NCBI GenBank assembly: GCA_934373635.1
Contig: CAKROZ010000006.1
Location: forward strand, 1 to 64,000
DNA: 64,000 nucleotides
Direction of reading: 5' to 3'
Source: an uncultured Eubacteriales bacterium
GTDB taxonomy: Bacteria; Bacillota; Clostridia; Oscillospirales; CAG-272
The notes beneath the pieces are model-generated. The model searched no databases. It saw only the letters and a list, made by a program, of their open reading frames with translations, and was not told where the DNA came from. Each line of letters starts with the position of its first letter. Position 1 is the stretch's first letter. Positions 57,917 through 64,000 of the stretch are shown piece by piece. The translations under genes and the position numbers were made by a program.

Positions 57917-58708
57917 TCACGCTTTCAGAGAAAAGAAGCGCCTCGCGTTCTCTTCCGTCAAGCGTGCCGCCTGCTCTTCTTCTATTCCGAGGATCTCGGC
58001 AAGGCGGGCGCAGGTATAGGCGAGATTCCCCGAATGGTTCAGCGTCCCGCGCAAAGGATGCGGGGCGAGATAGGGGCAATCGGTCTCGATCAGGATCCTG
58101 TCGGGCGGTACCACGGCGGCACTCTCCACCGTCCGTCTCGCATTCTGAAAGGTGAGCGTCCCCGAGAAGGAAATATAATATCCCGCGCGGACAAGCTCCT
58201 TTGCCATCTCGGGGCTCCCCGAAAAGCTGTGAAGAACGCCGCGGGTCTTCGGGTGGCGGAGGATTGCCTCCGTCACGTCTCCGTGCGCCTCCCTGTCATG
58301 AATGACGACCGGCAGATCAGACTCGGCAGCGAGGGAAAGCTGACGCTCGAAGAGGTATGCCTGTTTTTCCTTATCGGTATCGGGGTAGTGGTAATCGAGC
58401 CCGATCTCGCCGATGGCAACGCATTTGCTCCTCGGGTCGCGAAGCATCTGCCCAATCTCGAAAAGCGCGGCGTCGGGATCGGAGAGTGCCTGCCCGTCCG
58501 TCGGATGAATACCGAGCGCGGTATACATGTGCGGATAGCGTGCCGCCTGTCTCACGGCGGCGCGGCAGGTGTCGGGCGAGGTGCCGACGTTGACAATTCC
58601 CGAGACCGTCGTATCGAAAAGGCGGGTGAGAAGAGCGTCCACGCCCTCCTCACATTCTTCGGCAAACCGCGCGTCGTAATAGTGTGCGTGGGAATCGAAA
58701 TACCGCAT
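57917..58708 (-). CDS. tatD: TatD-family metal-dependent DNase
   Basis: TIM-barrel metallohydrolase with 3'-5' exonuclease activity in characterised members. The 263-residue protein has the metal motif YFDSHAHYYD, ALGIHPTDG, AIGEIGLDYHYPDTDKEKQAYLFERQL, PVVIHDREAHGD, GVLHSFSGSPEMAKELV and the late ILIETDCPYLAP. It overlaps the metG stop by one base (TGATG), the common metG-tatD pairing in Firmicutes. Confidence 0.95.
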   Translation of the reverse strand: MRYFDSHAHYYDARFAEECEEGVDALLTRLFDTTVSGIVNVGTSPDTCRAAVRQAARYPHMYTALGIHPTDGQALSDPDAALFEIGQMLRDPRSKCVAIGEIGLDYHYPDTDKEKQAYLFERQLSLAAESDLPVVIHDREAHGDVTEAILRHPKTRGVLHSFSGSPEMAKELVRAGYYISFSGTLTFQNARRTVESAAVVPPDRILIETDCPYLAPHPLRGTLNHSGNLAYTCARLAEILGIEEEQAARLTEENARRFFSLKA

Positions 58709-60645
58709 CAGTGGATTCTGTCTCCGTTTTTCGCCGCAGGATCGAGGAAGACAACCTTGATCTCCTCCTCACCCGAGGCGAGAAGCATCCCGTAGCTGTC
58801 GACACCGCAGAGCTTCGCGGGCTTCAGATTGGCGACGACGATGACCTTCTTTCCGATCAGGTCGTCGGGGGTATAAAATTTCGCGATGCCCGAGACGATC
58901 TGTCGTTTTTCGTAGCCGAGATCGACCGTGAGTTTCAGAAGCTTCTTCGCCTTCGGCACGGGCTCGCAGGTGAGGATCTCGGCGACGCGGAGCTCGGTCT
59001 TCCCGAAGTCCTCGATGCCGATTGGCTCTTCGTGTGCGGGCTCCTCCGTCTTCTCCGCCTCGGCTTGCGCGGCGGCGCGGCGCGCCTCCTGCTTTTCGAG
59101 GAATTCTTTTTCATCAAGACGGGCGAAGAGGATCCCACCCTCTCCGAGAGGACGTCCCGCCTCGAGCGCGCCGAAGGCGGAGGTGGTGTCGTAGCTCTTC
59201 TTGTCCGTCCCGAGCTCGGCAAAGATCTTTTCCGCCGTCGTCGGGAGATAGGGGGTCAGAAGAACCGCCGCCTGTCGGATGGTCTCAAGCAGATTGTAGA
59301 GAACGGTGCCGAGGCGCGCGCGCTTCGTTTCGTCCTTTGCAAGCGCCCACGGCATGGTTTCGTCGATATATTTGTTGGCGCGACGGAGCATGGAGAAGAT
59401 CTCGTCGAGCGCGTCCGCAATGTGGTATTCCGACGCGAGGGTGCGGGAGGCATCCGCCGCGTGCTTCACGGTATTTTCAAGATCGGAATCGATCTCCTCC
59501 CTCTCCGAAGGGGTCGGCACGATGCCGTCGAAATACTTCTTCGTCATCGCGTGCGTGCGGCTGACGAGGTTGCCGAGGTTGTTGGCAAGATCGTTGTTGT
59601 AACGGGCGAGCACGCCCTCATAGGTGATCGCACCGTCGGAGCCGTAGGGCATCTCGGAAAGCGCGTAATAGCGCACGCCGTCGACGCCGATGTCGGAGGC
59701 GAGCTCATCGGCGTAAACGACATTGCCGCGCGACTTGCTCATCTTATCCGTCCCGAAATTGAACCACGGGTGACCGAACACCTTCTTCGGCAGAGGAAGC
59801 CCGAGCGCCATCAGGAAGATGGGCCAGTAGATGGTATGGAACCGCAGAATATCCTTGCCGATGATGTGCACGTCGGCGGGCCACCATTTGCGGAAGGTCT
59901 CGCTCTGCTCCTCATAGCTCTTGTCGGGATCGTAACCGATGGCGGTAATATAGTTGGTCAGCGCGTCGAGCCAGACGTAAATGACATGCTTCGGATCGAA
60001 GTCGACGGGAATGCCCCAACGGAAGGAGGTACGGGAGACGCACAGATCCTGAAGACCCGCCTTCAAAAAGTTATTGACCATCTCCTTCTTGCGGCTCTCG
60101 GGCTCGATGAATTCGGGATGCTCGTCGATATACTTCATGAGACGGTCGGCATAGGCGGACATACGGAAGAAGTATGCCTCCTCCTTTGCCTGTCCGACGG
60201 GTCTGCCGCAATCGGGGCACTTCCCGTCCACGACCTGCGTCGAGGTGAAGAAGGACTCGCAGGGCTTGCAATACCAGCCCTCATAGAAGCCCTTATAGAT
60301 ATCTCCCTGCTCGTAGAAGCGACGGAAAATCTTCTGTACCGCCTTCTCGTGATAATCGTCGGTGGTGCGGATGAAATGATCGTAGCTCGCACCCATGAGA
60401 TCCCAGATTCCGCGCACCTGTGCCGCTACCTTGTCCACATACTGCTTCGGGCTAATCCCCGCCGCCTCGGCGTATTCCTCGATCTTCTGCCCGTGCTCGT
60501 CGGTTCCCGTGCAGAAAAAGACATCCTTGCCCATCTGCCGCTGAAAGCGGGCAAAGGCGTCGGACATGATGATCTCGTAGGTGTTGCCGAAATGCGGCTT
60601 TCGCGATGCGTAGGCAATGGCGGTCGTCAGATAAAACTTTTCCAT
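58708..60645 (-). CDS. metG: Methionyl-tRNA synthetase
   Basis: Charges tRNA-Met. The 645-residue protein shows the class I HIGH-type motif PHFGNTYE, CTGTDEHGQKIEEYA, a zinc knuckle (CKPCESFFTSTQVVDGKCPDCG), YVWLDALTNYI, HPWFNFGTDKMSKSRGNVV (KMSKS near residue 300), the anticodon-binding helical domain, and a C-terminal EMAP/Trbp111 tRNA-binding domain (IEDFGKTELRVAEILTCEPVPKAKKLLKLTVDLG, ASGEEEIKVVFL). A charged Ala/Glu-rich linker joins the last domain. Own promoter at 60703-60731; the short leader has no T-box. Confidence 0.97.
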   Translation of the reverse strand: MEKFYLTTAIAYASRKPHFGNTYEIIMSDAFARFQRQMGKDVFFCTGTDEHGQKIEEYAEAAGISPKQYVDKVAAQVRGIWDLMGASYDHFIRTTDDYHEKAVQKIFRRFYEQGDIYKGFYEGWYCKPCESFFTSTQVVDGKCPDCGRPVGQAKEEAYFFRMSAYADRLMKYIDEHPEFIEPESRKKEMVNNFLKAGLQDLCVSRTSFRWGIPVDFDPKHVIYVWLDALTNYITAIGYDPDKSYEEQSETFRKWWPADVHIIGKDILRFHTIYWPIFLMALGLPLPKKVFGHPWFNFGTDKMSKSRGNVVYADELASDIGVDGVRYYALSEMPYGSDGAITYEGVLARYNNDLANNLGNLVSRTHAMTKKYFDGIVPTPSEREEIDSDLENTVKHAADASRTLASEYHIADALDEIFSMLRRANKYIDETMPWALAKDETKRARLGTVLYNLLETIRQAAVLLTPYLPTTAEKIFAELGTDKKSYDTTSAFGALEAGRPLGEGGILFARLDEKEFLEKQEARRAAAQAEAEKTEEPAHEEPIGIEDFGKTELRVAEILTCEPVPKAKKLLKLTVDLGYEKRQIVSGIAKFYTPDDLIGKKVIVVANLKPAKLCGVDSYGMLLASGEEEIKVVFLDPAAKNGDRIH

Positions 60646-60702
60646 CGATGTTTCTCCTTGTAACGCGGGCGGCAGATGAGCCGTGCGCGGTTTTATTACG
60701 TT

Positions 60703-60731
60703 ATTTTACCACAGATGTGCGGCGAATACAA
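60703..60731 (-). promoter_or_regulatory. metG promoter
   Basis: Minus strand: TTGTAT (60726-60731), 17-bp spacer, TAAAAT (60703-60708). Confidence 0.65.
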
Positions 60732-60823
60732 GTTTTTTCCCCGATTTTTTCATAAATTCCGTATTTTTTCTTTTTTTGAGAGAAAGAAACGCGAAAAAAT
60801 CCCCCGCGGGCGGGAAATAAAGA

Positions 60824-60852
60824 TTGACATTTTCGCGCGTTTCGTATATAAT
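60824..60852 (+). promoter_or_regulatory. holB promoter
   Basis: TTGACA (60824-60829), 17-bp spacer, TATAAT (60847-60852): a perfect consensus about 30 bp before the holB start. Confidence 0.85.
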
Positions 60853-60881
60853 GGAGGTATGATTTTTACGGGAGGGAGCCT

Positions 60882-61916
60882 ATGCGAAGCTATTTTCCGA
60901 CGCTCGTCGGCAATGAAGCGACATCGCGCCGCCTCGGCGAGGCGATCCGCGGCGGCACATTTCCGCACGCGCATCTCATCGTCGGTCCTGCGGGAAGCGG
61001 AAAGCATACGTTCGCTCTCGGGATTGCCGCGGCGCTTAACTGCGAGAACGCCGCGCGGGACGAGCTCCCTCTTCCCTGCGGAATCTGCAACACTTGTCGC
61101 AGGATCCGCGAGGGGAACTTCACCGACGTCAAGCTGCTCCGCCGCACGGAAGGGCGGGCGACCATCGGCGTCGAAGAGGTGCGCGCCTTCCGTGAGGACA
61201 TGTTTCTTTCCGCGAGCGAATCTTCTCATAAGATCTACATCGTCGAGGACTTCGACACCGCGACGCCCCCGGCGCAGAACGCGCTGTTGAAGGTGCTCGA
61301 GGAGCCGCCCTCCGACGTCGTGATCCTTCTTCTCGCCGACGGGTGCGGGAAGATCCTCACCACCATTCAGAGCCGTGTTCAGCTCACCCGTATGCGCAGA
61401 CTCGAGCCGCAGGTCATCGAGGACTATCTTCTGAAAAAGAGCCCCGATGCCAAGGCGTTATACGAGCGGGATGCCGAGGGCTTCCGCGCCGCCGTGCTCC
61501 GTGCGGATGGAAAGCTCGGTGCAGCGCTCACCGACGTCACGGGAAAGGAGAGCGAGTCGACGAAAAAGGCGCGTGCCGTCACCGAGGCGCTTCTACGCGC
61601 TTCCCTGCCGAACACCCCTTACCCCGCCGTGCGTGCCGCCGTCTTTGCTCTGCCGACAAAGCGCGCGGAGCTTTCGGACGCGCTCGACGACGTGCTTCTC
61701 GCCCTGCGTGACCTCCTGCTCGTCAAATGCCGCGCGGAGGAGACCCCTCTTTTTTACACGAACCGACATGCGGCAGAGGAAGACGCCGCACCGATGACCA
61801 AAAAACGCATCCTGCGCCTTTTCGACCTCTTCTCGGAGGCGGCGGGATACAACCGACAGAACGGGAATATCACGGCGATCCTCTCGGATCTTTCGGCAAA
61901 GCTCAAAACCGTATAA
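60882..61916 (+). CDS. holB: DNA polymerase III delta-prime subunit
   Basis: Clamp-loader subunit of the replicative polymerase. The 344-residue protein has the AAA+ fold: LVGNEATSRRLGEAIRGGTFPHAHLIVGPAGSGKHTFA (degenerate Walker A), a zinc module (CENAARDELPLPCGICNTCRRI), VRAFREDMFLSASESSHKIYIVEDFDTATPPAQNALLKVLEEPPSDVVILLL, and the sensor segment TTIQSRVQ. AGGGAG precedes the ATG. ricT follows after 15 bp, the conserved holB-ricT (yaaT) order of Firmicutes. Confidence 0.92.
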   Translation: MRSYFPTLVGNEATSRRLGEAIRGGTFPHAHLIVGPAGSGKHTFALGIAAALNCENAARDELPLPCGICNTCRRIREGNFTDVKLLRRTEGRATIGVEEVRAFREDMFLSASESSHKIYIVEDFDTATPPAQNALLKVLEEPPSDVVILLLADGCGKILTTIQSRVQLTRMRRLEPQVIEDYLLKKSPDAKALYERDAEGFRAAVLRADGKLGAALTDVTGKESESTKKARAVTEALLRASLPNTPYPAVRAAVFALPTKRAELSDALDDVLLALRDLLLVKCRAEETPLFYTNRHAAEEDAAPMTKKRILRLFDLFSEAAGYNRQNGNITAILSDLSAKLKTV

Positions 61917-61931
61917 CAGAAAGGCAATTTC

Positions 61932-62888
61932 ATGGAAGAAAACGAAAAGAAAGAAAACGGTGCAAAACGCGACGGACAGGCAAAGCCCGACGCGAAGAAG
62001 CCCGAAGTCAAAAAGCCCGAGCCCCTCGTCGGCACGTTTACCGTCGTCGGCATCAATTTTCACCGCGCGGGCAAGATCTATTACTTCTCCCCCGGTAAGG
62101 AGATCTACAAAGTCGGCGACCGCGTGATCGTCGAGACCTCCCGCGGCATCGAGATCGGCACCGTGAAGCTCCCGAACCGCGACATTGACGGCAGTGAGAT
62201 CACCCCGCCGCTCAAACCCGTCCGCCGCCGCGCGACCGCAAGCGACCTCGAGCGTGACGCACGTAACCGCGAAATGGAGATGGACGCCGCCCTCATCTGC
62301 AAAAAGAAGATCAAAGAGCACGGGCTCGGTATGCGCCTTGTCGCCGCGGAATACACCTTTGACAATTCCAAACTGATTTTCTATTTCACCTGTGAGTCCC
62401 GCGTGGACTTCCGCGAGCTGGTCAAGGATCTTGCCGCGACCTTCCGCACGCGTATCGAACTCCGCCAGATCGGAATCCGCGACGAGGCGAAGATGATGGG
62501 CGGGCTTGCCGCCTGCGGTCGTCCCTACTGTTGCTCCGACTTTCTCTCCGACTTCGTGCAGGTCTCCATCAAGATGGCGAAGGAGCAGAATTTCTCTCTC
62601 AACTCTGCGAAGGTATCGGGCGCCTGCGGCAGACTCATGTGCTGTCTGCAATACGAGCACCCCGTCTATGAGGAAGCGATCAAGGTCACGCCCCCCGTCG
62701 GCAGTACCGTCTCCACCCCCGACGGCGAAGGTGCCGTCATCGAGACGCGTCCCCTCGCGGGAGCCCTGCGCGTCAAGCTCGCGGGGAAAGACAAGGACGA
62801 CATCCGTCTTTATCGCATCGCCGAAATCAAGGTCCTGAGACTTCCCGCCAAAAAATCCGAGAAAAAGTCCTCCGAAGAAGGAAAATAA
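61932..62888 (+). CDS. ricT: PSP1-domain protein RicT (YaaT)
   Basis: Member of the RicA-RicF-RicT complex, which carries Fe-S clusters and promotes RNase Y-dependent mRNA maturation and Spo0A phosphorylation in Bacillus. The 318-residue protein has a charged N-terminus, VGINFHRAGKIYYFSP, VIVETSRGIEIGTV, the PSP1 core KLIFYFTCESRVDFRELVKDLAATFRTRIELRQIGIRDEAKMMGGLAACGRPYCCSDFL, and SGACGRLMCCLQYEHPVYEEA with the conserved Cys pairs. ricA and ricF are not adjacent. Confidence 0.93.
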   Translation: MEENEKKENGAKRDGQAKPDAKKPEVKKPEPLVGTFTVVGINFHRAGKIYYFSPGKEIYKVGDRVIVETSRGIEIGTVKLPNRDIDGSEITPPLKPVRRRATASDLERDARNREMEMDAALICKKKIKEHGLGMRLVAAEYTFDNSKLIFYFTCESRVDFRELVKDLAATFRTRIELRQIGIRDEAKMMGGLAACGRPYCCSDFLSDFVQVSIKMAKEQNFSLNSAKVSGACGRLMCCLQYEHPVYEEAIKVTPPVGSTVSTPDGEGAVIETRPLAGALRVKLAGKDKDDIRLYRIAEIKVLRLPAKKSEKKSSEEGK

Positions 62889-62951
62889 ACCGTCTTTTTC
62901 CCGATTTTCCGTCTTTTTTCGCACGATACGAAAATATTTTTGAAAAAGCAC

Positions 62952-62979
62952 TTGATTTTTTCCGCAAATATGTTACAAT
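62952..62979 (+). promoter_or_regulatory. Ferredoxin gene promoter
   Basis: TTGATT (62952-62957), 16-bp spacer, TACAAT (62974-62979), about 35 bp before the start codon. Confidence 0.65.
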
Positions 62980-63012
62980 TAGGTATAACATTTCATTACG
63001 GAGGTAAAAACC

Positions 63013-63183
63013 ATGGCTTATAAGATTTCCGACGAATGCATCAGCTGCGGCGCTTGCGCCGATGCTTGCCCTGTCGGCTGCATTTCCGAAGGCGACGGCA
63101 AGTATGTAATCAACGCCGATGAGTGCGTGTCCTGCGGCACCTGCGCAGACACCTGCCCCGTGGGCGCACCTGCCGAGGAATAA
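63013..63183 (+). CDS. 2[4Fe-4S] clostridial-type ferredoxin
   Basis: Low-potential electron carrier, the usual partner of pyruvate:ferredoxin oxidoreductase and hydrogenases. The 56-residue protein reads MAYKISDECISCGACADACP then VGCISEGDGKYVINADECVS and CGTCADTCPVGAPAEE, with two complete CxxCxxCxxxCP cluster motifs. ACGGAGG lies ten bases before the ATG. Single-gene unit with its own promoter and terminator. High Cys codon content and strong signals suggest high expression. Confidence 0.96.
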   Translation: MAYKISDECISCGACADACPVGCISEGDGKYVINADECVSCGTCADTCPVGAPAEE

Positions 63184-63209
63184 TCCGTTTTACGGGTTTT
63201 CGGCTACAT

Positions 63210-63262
63210 AGCAGGCTGGAACAGTCGGAACCAACCGTCCGAGTGCGACAGCCTGCTTTCTT
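63210..63262 (+). terminator. Terminator of the ferredoxin gene
   Basis: AGCAGGCTG (63210-63218) pairs with CAGCCTGCT (63249-63257), with an inner GTCGGA/TCCGAGTGCGAC region, followed by TTCTTTATT. Confidence 0.75.
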
Positions 63263-63371
63263 TATTCTCCGGGCGAAATACCGAGGGCTCGCAAGAACGC
63301 TGCTTTTCCGTAAAATGCGAAAAGGGCGTCGACGAAAGCCTTCCGCAAGGAAACGACGGGCGAGGATGCAT

Positions 63372-64000
63372 ATGACATGTGAAAGCGAACGAATCGACGA
63401 GGTGAACGACCGTCTCCGTCTCATTCAGAGGACGGACGGCATCACCTTCGGTACCGACGCGCTCCTGCTCGCGGGGTATATCGGCAAAGGATATACCGAC
63501 GCGATGGAGCTCGGGGCGGGCTCCGGCATTCTTTCCCTGCTCCTTCTGACACGGGAAAAGGTACAACGGGTCACGGCACTCGAGGTACAGCGGGATTACG
63601 TCTCCCTCACCGAGCGCAACGCGGCACTGAACAGACTGTCCGACCGACTCTTCCCCCGTCTTTGTGATGTGCGGGACTTTATTCCCGAAAAGGACGAGAG
63701 CTACGACCTCGTTTTTACCAATCCCCCGTATATGAAACGCGGAACGGGGTATGAAAACCCTTCCGAAAGAAAAAATATCGCGCGCCGCGAGGTTCACGGC
63801 ACCATCGGAGATTTTCTCCTTGCCGCGGGGCGCGCTCTCACCTATGGCGGCACCTTTGCCGCCGTGTACCGTCCCGACAGGCTTGCCTCCCTCTTTTCCG
63901 CCATGCGGGCGGCGGGGATCGAGCCGAAGCGTGCGACCTTCGTCCACGCGGACGCCTCTGCCCCCGCCTCTCTCGTTCTCGTCGAGGGGCGACGGGGCGG
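63372..64000 (+). CDS. TrmN6-like tRNA (adenine-N6)-methyltransferase (cut by window end)
   Basis: Class I methyltransferase of the TrmN6/YabB type, which in E. coli modifies A37 of tRNA1-Val. The visible ~209 residues read LRLIQRTDGITFGTDALLLAGYI, the SAM loop AMELGAGSGILSLLLL, VTALEVQRDYVSLTERN, and the catalytic VFTNPPYMKRGTGYENPSERKNIARREVHG, followed by LAAGRALTYGGTFAAVYRPDRLASLFSAMRAAGIEPKRATFVH. The frame is open at the right edge. ATG at 63372 (or 63366 two codons earlier); GGGCGAGG lies close upstream. Confidence 0.88.
   Translation, partial: MTCESERIDEVNDRLRLIQRTDGITFGTDALLLAGYIGKGYTDAMELGAGSGILSLLLLTREKVQRVTALEVQRDYVSLTERNAALNRLSDRLFPRLCDVRDFIPEKDESYDLVFTNPPYMKRGTGYENPSERKNIARREVHGTIGDFLLAAGRALTYGGTFAAVYRPDRLASLFSAMRAAGIEPKRATFVHADASAPASLVLVEGRRG

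Noticed and set aside
60646..60700. A T-box leader for metG
   Set aside because: The leader is only about 50 bases long and has no T-box sequence or specifier stem.

Overview
The window is a chromosomal segment of a spore-forming clostridial Firmicute (class Clostridia; GC judged by eye as mid-50s percent). Sporulation genes place it there: spoIIGA-sigE, spo0A, sigK, cotJA-cotJB-cotJC. So do clostridial housekeeping genes: the dcw wall/division cluster, a large-type SRP RNA next to dnaX-ybaB-recR, plsY, tsaE-tsaB, mecA, ricT, GTP-dependent PEP carboxykinase and pflB-pflA. I cannot name a genus from sequence alone; an uncultured gut clostridium is an inference.

Layout. 1-4.2 kb, minus strand: a small protein, ispD-ispF, rpe, then spoIIGA-sigE, followed by an rRNA-type promoter and leader that run off the left edge. 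4.3-16.4 kb, plus strand: mraZ, rsmH, an ftsL-position membrane protein, a PASTA transpeptidase, murE, murF, mraY, ftsW, murG, ftsZ; murD, murB, divIB/ftsQ and ftsA are not in the cluster. 17.5-25.9 kb: a divergent mreB with a 33-residue membrane peptide coupled to it, recD2, a small lipoprotein, pckG, spo0A. 24.4-29.2 kb, minus strand: SRP RNA, dnaX, ybaB, recR and a ComEC-like hydrolase, plus an SDR. 29.3-33.5 kb: an atypical regulator, sigK, a secreted nuclease, small membrane proteins, an orphan MazF.

33.5-39.3 kb is accessory. A decayed IS3-family element and a truncated thioesterase lead into a complete diversity-generating retroelement (DGR) on the minus strand: a variable surface lipoprotein with a collagen-like stalk, an Avd-type helical-bundle protein, the template repeat, and a DGR reverse transcriptase. 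The 118-nt template (36832-36949) and the 124-nt variable repeat (37506-37629) differ almost only at template adenines, the signature of adenine-specific mutagenic homing. The expected product is a lipid-anchored protein whose tip is diversified at AAC codons. Upstream of the target are a consensus promoter and two 26-bp palindromes 84 bp apart. This is the outstanding system of the window.

39.5-50.9 kb: two nucleotide-sugar enzymes of the UDP-L-FucNAc type, queG, plsY, a methyltransferase, tsaE-tsaB, a minisatellite, rpiB, mecA, queT with a structured leader, a second IS3 remnant, the cotJ operon, a thioredoxin-like protein and a SIMPL protein. 50.9-54.2 kb: pflA and pflB. 54.2-57.6 kb is a zone of decay: a MATE remnant, a frameshifted GNAT gene, a solute-binding lipoprotein, and a hybrid histidine kinase whose front was deleted and joined to the start of an Hpt gene. 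57.9-64 kb: tatD and metG (minus), then holB, ricT, a 2[4Fe-4S] ferredoxin and a TrmN6-like methyltransferase cut by the right edge.

Strand and coordinates refer to the window; start codons were chosen by ribosome-binding site and family alignment from memory, with no database search.
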